This document shows positions 62,291-64,000 of a stretch of DNA of 64,000 bases, one piece after another. Position 1 is the first letter of the stretch; each line of letters opens with the position of its first letter. A program made the translations under genes and the position numbers. Source of the stretch: an uncultured Oscillospiraceae bacterium (lineage in GTDB: Bacteria > Bacillota > Clostridia > Oscillospirales > Oscillospiraceae); NCBI GenBank assembly GCA_900757655.1, contig CAAEOT010000039.1, positions 3,651-67,650 of the forward strand. The letters run 5' to 3'. Below the pieces are notes generated by a model. That model did no database searches, was not told the DNA's origin, and worked only from the letters and a program-made list of their open reading frames with translations.

Positions 62291-62968
62291 ATGAAGCACA
62301 TCGCCGTCGTGGAGGACGAGGCGCTCATGCGCGAAGAGCTTGCGGATATGCTGCGCCGGGCGGGCTATGCCGTCACGGAGGTCACCGATTTCTCGGACGT
62401 GACCGGGCAGCTGCTCGTGCTCGCCCCCGATCTGGTGCTGCTGGACCTGAATCTGCCGGAGGTGAGCGGGTTTCAGATCTGCCGCGATATCAAGCAGCGC
62501 AGCGCCATGCCGGTGCTGGTGCTGACATCGCGCGATCAGCTGCGCGACGAGGTGCACGCGCTCGAGCTCGGGGCAGACGAATATCTCACCAAGCCCTATC
62601 GAAAGGAGCGGCTGCTGGCGCGCATCGGAAACGTGCTCAAGCGCTACGAGGGGCGGCCGAATCTGCTCGAGGGCGCGGATTTTCTGCTCGACCGGCAGAC
62701 CTACACGCTCTACATCCACAATCAGTCCGTCGTCCTGCCGCCGAATCAGGGCAAACTGCTTGAAGCGCTGCTGATGCACGGCGGGCAGACGGTCACGAAG
62801 GACGAACTGAGCCGCGCACTCTGGGACACGACGGAATTCATTGACGAAAACGCGCTGCAGGTCAACCTCACGCGGCTGAAAAAGACGATAGCGTCCCTCG
62901 GCATGCGCCAGCATCTCGTGTCCGTGCGCGGCGTCGGCTACCGGTTGGAGGTGCCGCATGAAGCGTAA
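62291..62968 (+). CDS. OmpR-type response regulator (BceR-like)
   Basis: 225 residues. Receiver domain with acidic pair (VEDE), phosphoacceptor Asp52 (LLDLNLP) and Lys in YLTKPY. C-terminal winged helix ending VRGVGYRLE. The start at 62291 follows AAAGGGGG. Overlaps the kinase gene by 11 bases. Confidence 0.95.
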   Translation: MKHIAVVEDEALMREELADMLRRAGYAVTEVTDFSDVTGQLLVLAPDLVLLDLNLPEVSGFQICRDIKQRSAMPVLVLTSRDQLRDEVHALELGADEYLTKPYRKERLLARIGNVLKRYEGRPNLLEGADFLLDRQTYTLYIHNQSVVLPPNQGKLLEALLMHGGQTVTKDELSRALWDTTEFIDENALQVNLTRLKKTIASLGMRQHLVSVRGVGYRLEVPHEA

Positions 62969-63971
62969 CGGAAGCCACCTGCGGCAGTACCTGCCGTGGC
63001 TGGGGCTGCTGCTGGGGGTGGACGCGCTCGCCGCGCTGCTGCTCTGGCTGGCGGACGCGCGGGCCTTCGCCGCCATGACGGCCGTGATCGTGCTGGCGAC
63101 GGTGTTTCTGTTCGCCGGCGTGTGCGCGGTGCTCTGCGCGCGCTCGAAACGGCGGGAGCAGGCCTTCACGGCCTTTCTGACCACGCCGGACGCGGCGCAC
63201 GAACAGGCGCTGTGCCGCCTGCTCTCCCCTGCTGAATCACGGAGCGCGCACCTGCTCGGCGAGACGCTGCGCGCGCAGCAGCAGACCATCGCGCAATTAC
63301 AGGCACAGATGGACGACTACGAAAACTACGTGGAGCTCTGGGCGCACGAGGTGAAAACGCCGCTGGCACTGCTGACGCTCGTGCTCGACAACCGGCGTGA
63401 CGCGCTGCCGGAGGCCGTCGGCTTCAAGCTCGACTACGTGCGCAACCGGATGCAGGCGTTCATCGACCAGATGCTCTACTACGCACGTCTGCGCGGCGCA
63501 CGGCGCGACTACCGCTTCGAGCGGCTGGCGCTGCGCAGCTGCATCGACGAGGTGCTCGACGATTACCGCCCGCTGCTGGAGGAAAAACACTTCCGGGTCG
63601 AGCTCCGGCTTGCGGACGAGACAGTGTTTTCCGACCGGCGCGGGCTGTGCTTCCTGCTCGGGCAGGTCGTGAGCAACAGCGTGAAGTATGCGCTCGATGC
63701 GCCGGTGCTGACCTTTTCCCTGGAAAACGGCGGCACGGCGACCGTCCTGTCCATCCGCGACAACGGCCCGGGCGTGCGCGCGTGCGACCTGCCGTATGTG
63801 TTTGAAAAAGGCTTCACCGGAGACTCCGGCCACGAGAAGAACAAGGCCACCGGCATGGGGCTCTACCTCGCGCGCGAGGTTGCGAAGGATCTGGGGCTCA
63901 CGCTCACCGCCGCGTCCGACTGGGGCGCGGGGTTTGCGGTGCGGGTCTCGTTCCCGGTCGTGGAAGAATAA
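62958..63971 (+). CDS. Intramembrane-sensing histidine kinase (BceS-like)
   Basis: 337 residues. Two N-terminal TM helices (about 11-28 and 36-54) separated by only a few residues, so no external sensor domain: it likely senses through the ABC transporter. H-box WAHEVKTPLALL, N-box VVSNSVKYAL, G-boxes DNGPGVR and GMGLYLAR. Completes the ABC-transporter/two-component module. Confidence 0.93.
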   Translation: MKRNGSHLRQYLPWLGLLLGVDALAALLLWLADARAFAAMTAVIVLATVFLFAGVCAVLCARSKRREQAFTAFLTTPDAAHEQALCRLLSPAESRSAHLLGETLRAQQQTIAQLQAQMDDYENYVELWAHEVKTPLALLTLVLDNRRDALPEAVGFKLDYVRNRMQAFIDQMLYYARLRGARRDYRFERLALRSCIDEVLDDYRPLLEEKHFRVELRLADETVFSDRRGLCFLLGQVVSNSVKYALDAPVLTFSLENGGTATVLSIRDNGPGVRACDLPYVFEKGFTGDSGHEKNKATGMGLYLAREVAKDLGLTLTAASDWGAGFAVRVSFPVVEE

Positions 63972-64000
63972 ATGTTTGAAAGACGGCGCCGCTGTTCGCG
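63972..64000 (+). other. Possible start of a further ORF at the window edge
   Basis: An ATG directly after the kinase stop opens a frame (MFERRRRCS) that is cut by the window end. No RBS was judged convincing, so a gene cannot be asserted. Confidence 0.2.

Noticed and set aside
60728..63289. 853-codon minus-strand frame over the BceB-type operon
   Set aside because: Antisense to the permease, response regulator and kinase genes, all of which have full motif sets.

Overview
The window looks like chromosome from a GC-rich anaerobic Firmicute of the class Clostridia, most likely an Oscillospirales (Oscillospiraceae/Ruminococcaceae-type) gut bacterium. The evidence is gene content and order: a gdpP-rplI-dnaB-tilS-hpt-ftsH cluster, a nine-gene V-type ATPase operon, strong AGGAGG-type ribosome binding sites, sigma-A promoters with 16-18 bp spacers, and small Clostridia-type zinc-ribbon proteins. 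No 16S gene is present, so the taxonomy is an inference.

Layout. 1-3.8 kb is a lower-GC, accessory-looking stretch. It holds the tail of an ABC-type ATPase, an AAA_14/DUF4143 ATPase, a long AT-rich gap with a promoter-driven 24-codon ORF, a cluster of four tiny genes (three of them cysteine/zinc-knuckle proteins) and a divergent XRE regulator that runs through its own terminator. 3.8-12.2 kb is housekeeping on the minus strand: a gamma-carbonic-anhydrase-like protein, then gdpP-rplI-dnaB-tilS-hpt-ftsH. A lone plus-strand sugar nucleotidyltransferase follows. 13.3-22.0 kb is the V-ATPase operon (transcribed G/H-I-K-E-C-F-A-B-D), whose K subunit carries the Na+-site residues. A divergent E2-like acyltransferase lies across a 414 bp promoter region.

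23.2-37.7 kb is a run of short transcription units, many bounded by clear promoters and hairpin terminators: prfC, a patatin-like lipase, a YgjP-type protease, endonuclease IV, a ThrE-type exporter, a Zn/Cd efflux unit (ArsR sensor, stand-alone HMA protein, P-type ATPase), mnmA with a GT2/GtrA pair, a DUF975 protein, tRNA-Leu(CAG), and a CaCA-type cation exchanger behind a yybP-ykoY-like (Mn2+) riboswitch with its terminator.

37.7-42.0 kb is a three-gene operon of a BspA-type leucine-rich-repeat protein, a MoxR/CobS-like AAA ATPase with an altered P-loop, and a large VWA protein. Facing it is a second ftsH, followed by a DUF1538 membrane protein coupled to a tandem PII-like protein.

46.5-58.0 kb looks like a metabolic island: a FAD/Rieske oxidoreductase with a tocopherol-cyclase-like protein, two PucR-type regulators, and an operon of SDR dehydrogenase, Old-Yellow-Enzyme/enoate reductase, MFS transporter, zinc secondary alcohol dehydrogenase and YkvI-like permease. 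Together these suggest uptake and stepwise redox conversion of an unidentified unsaturated or keto compound. 58.2-64.0 kb holds an XRE-membrane regulator and a BceAB-RS-type ABC transporter plus two-component module, probably for antimicrobial-peptide sensing and resistance.

No insertion sequence, CRISPR array, rRNA or replication origin was recognised.
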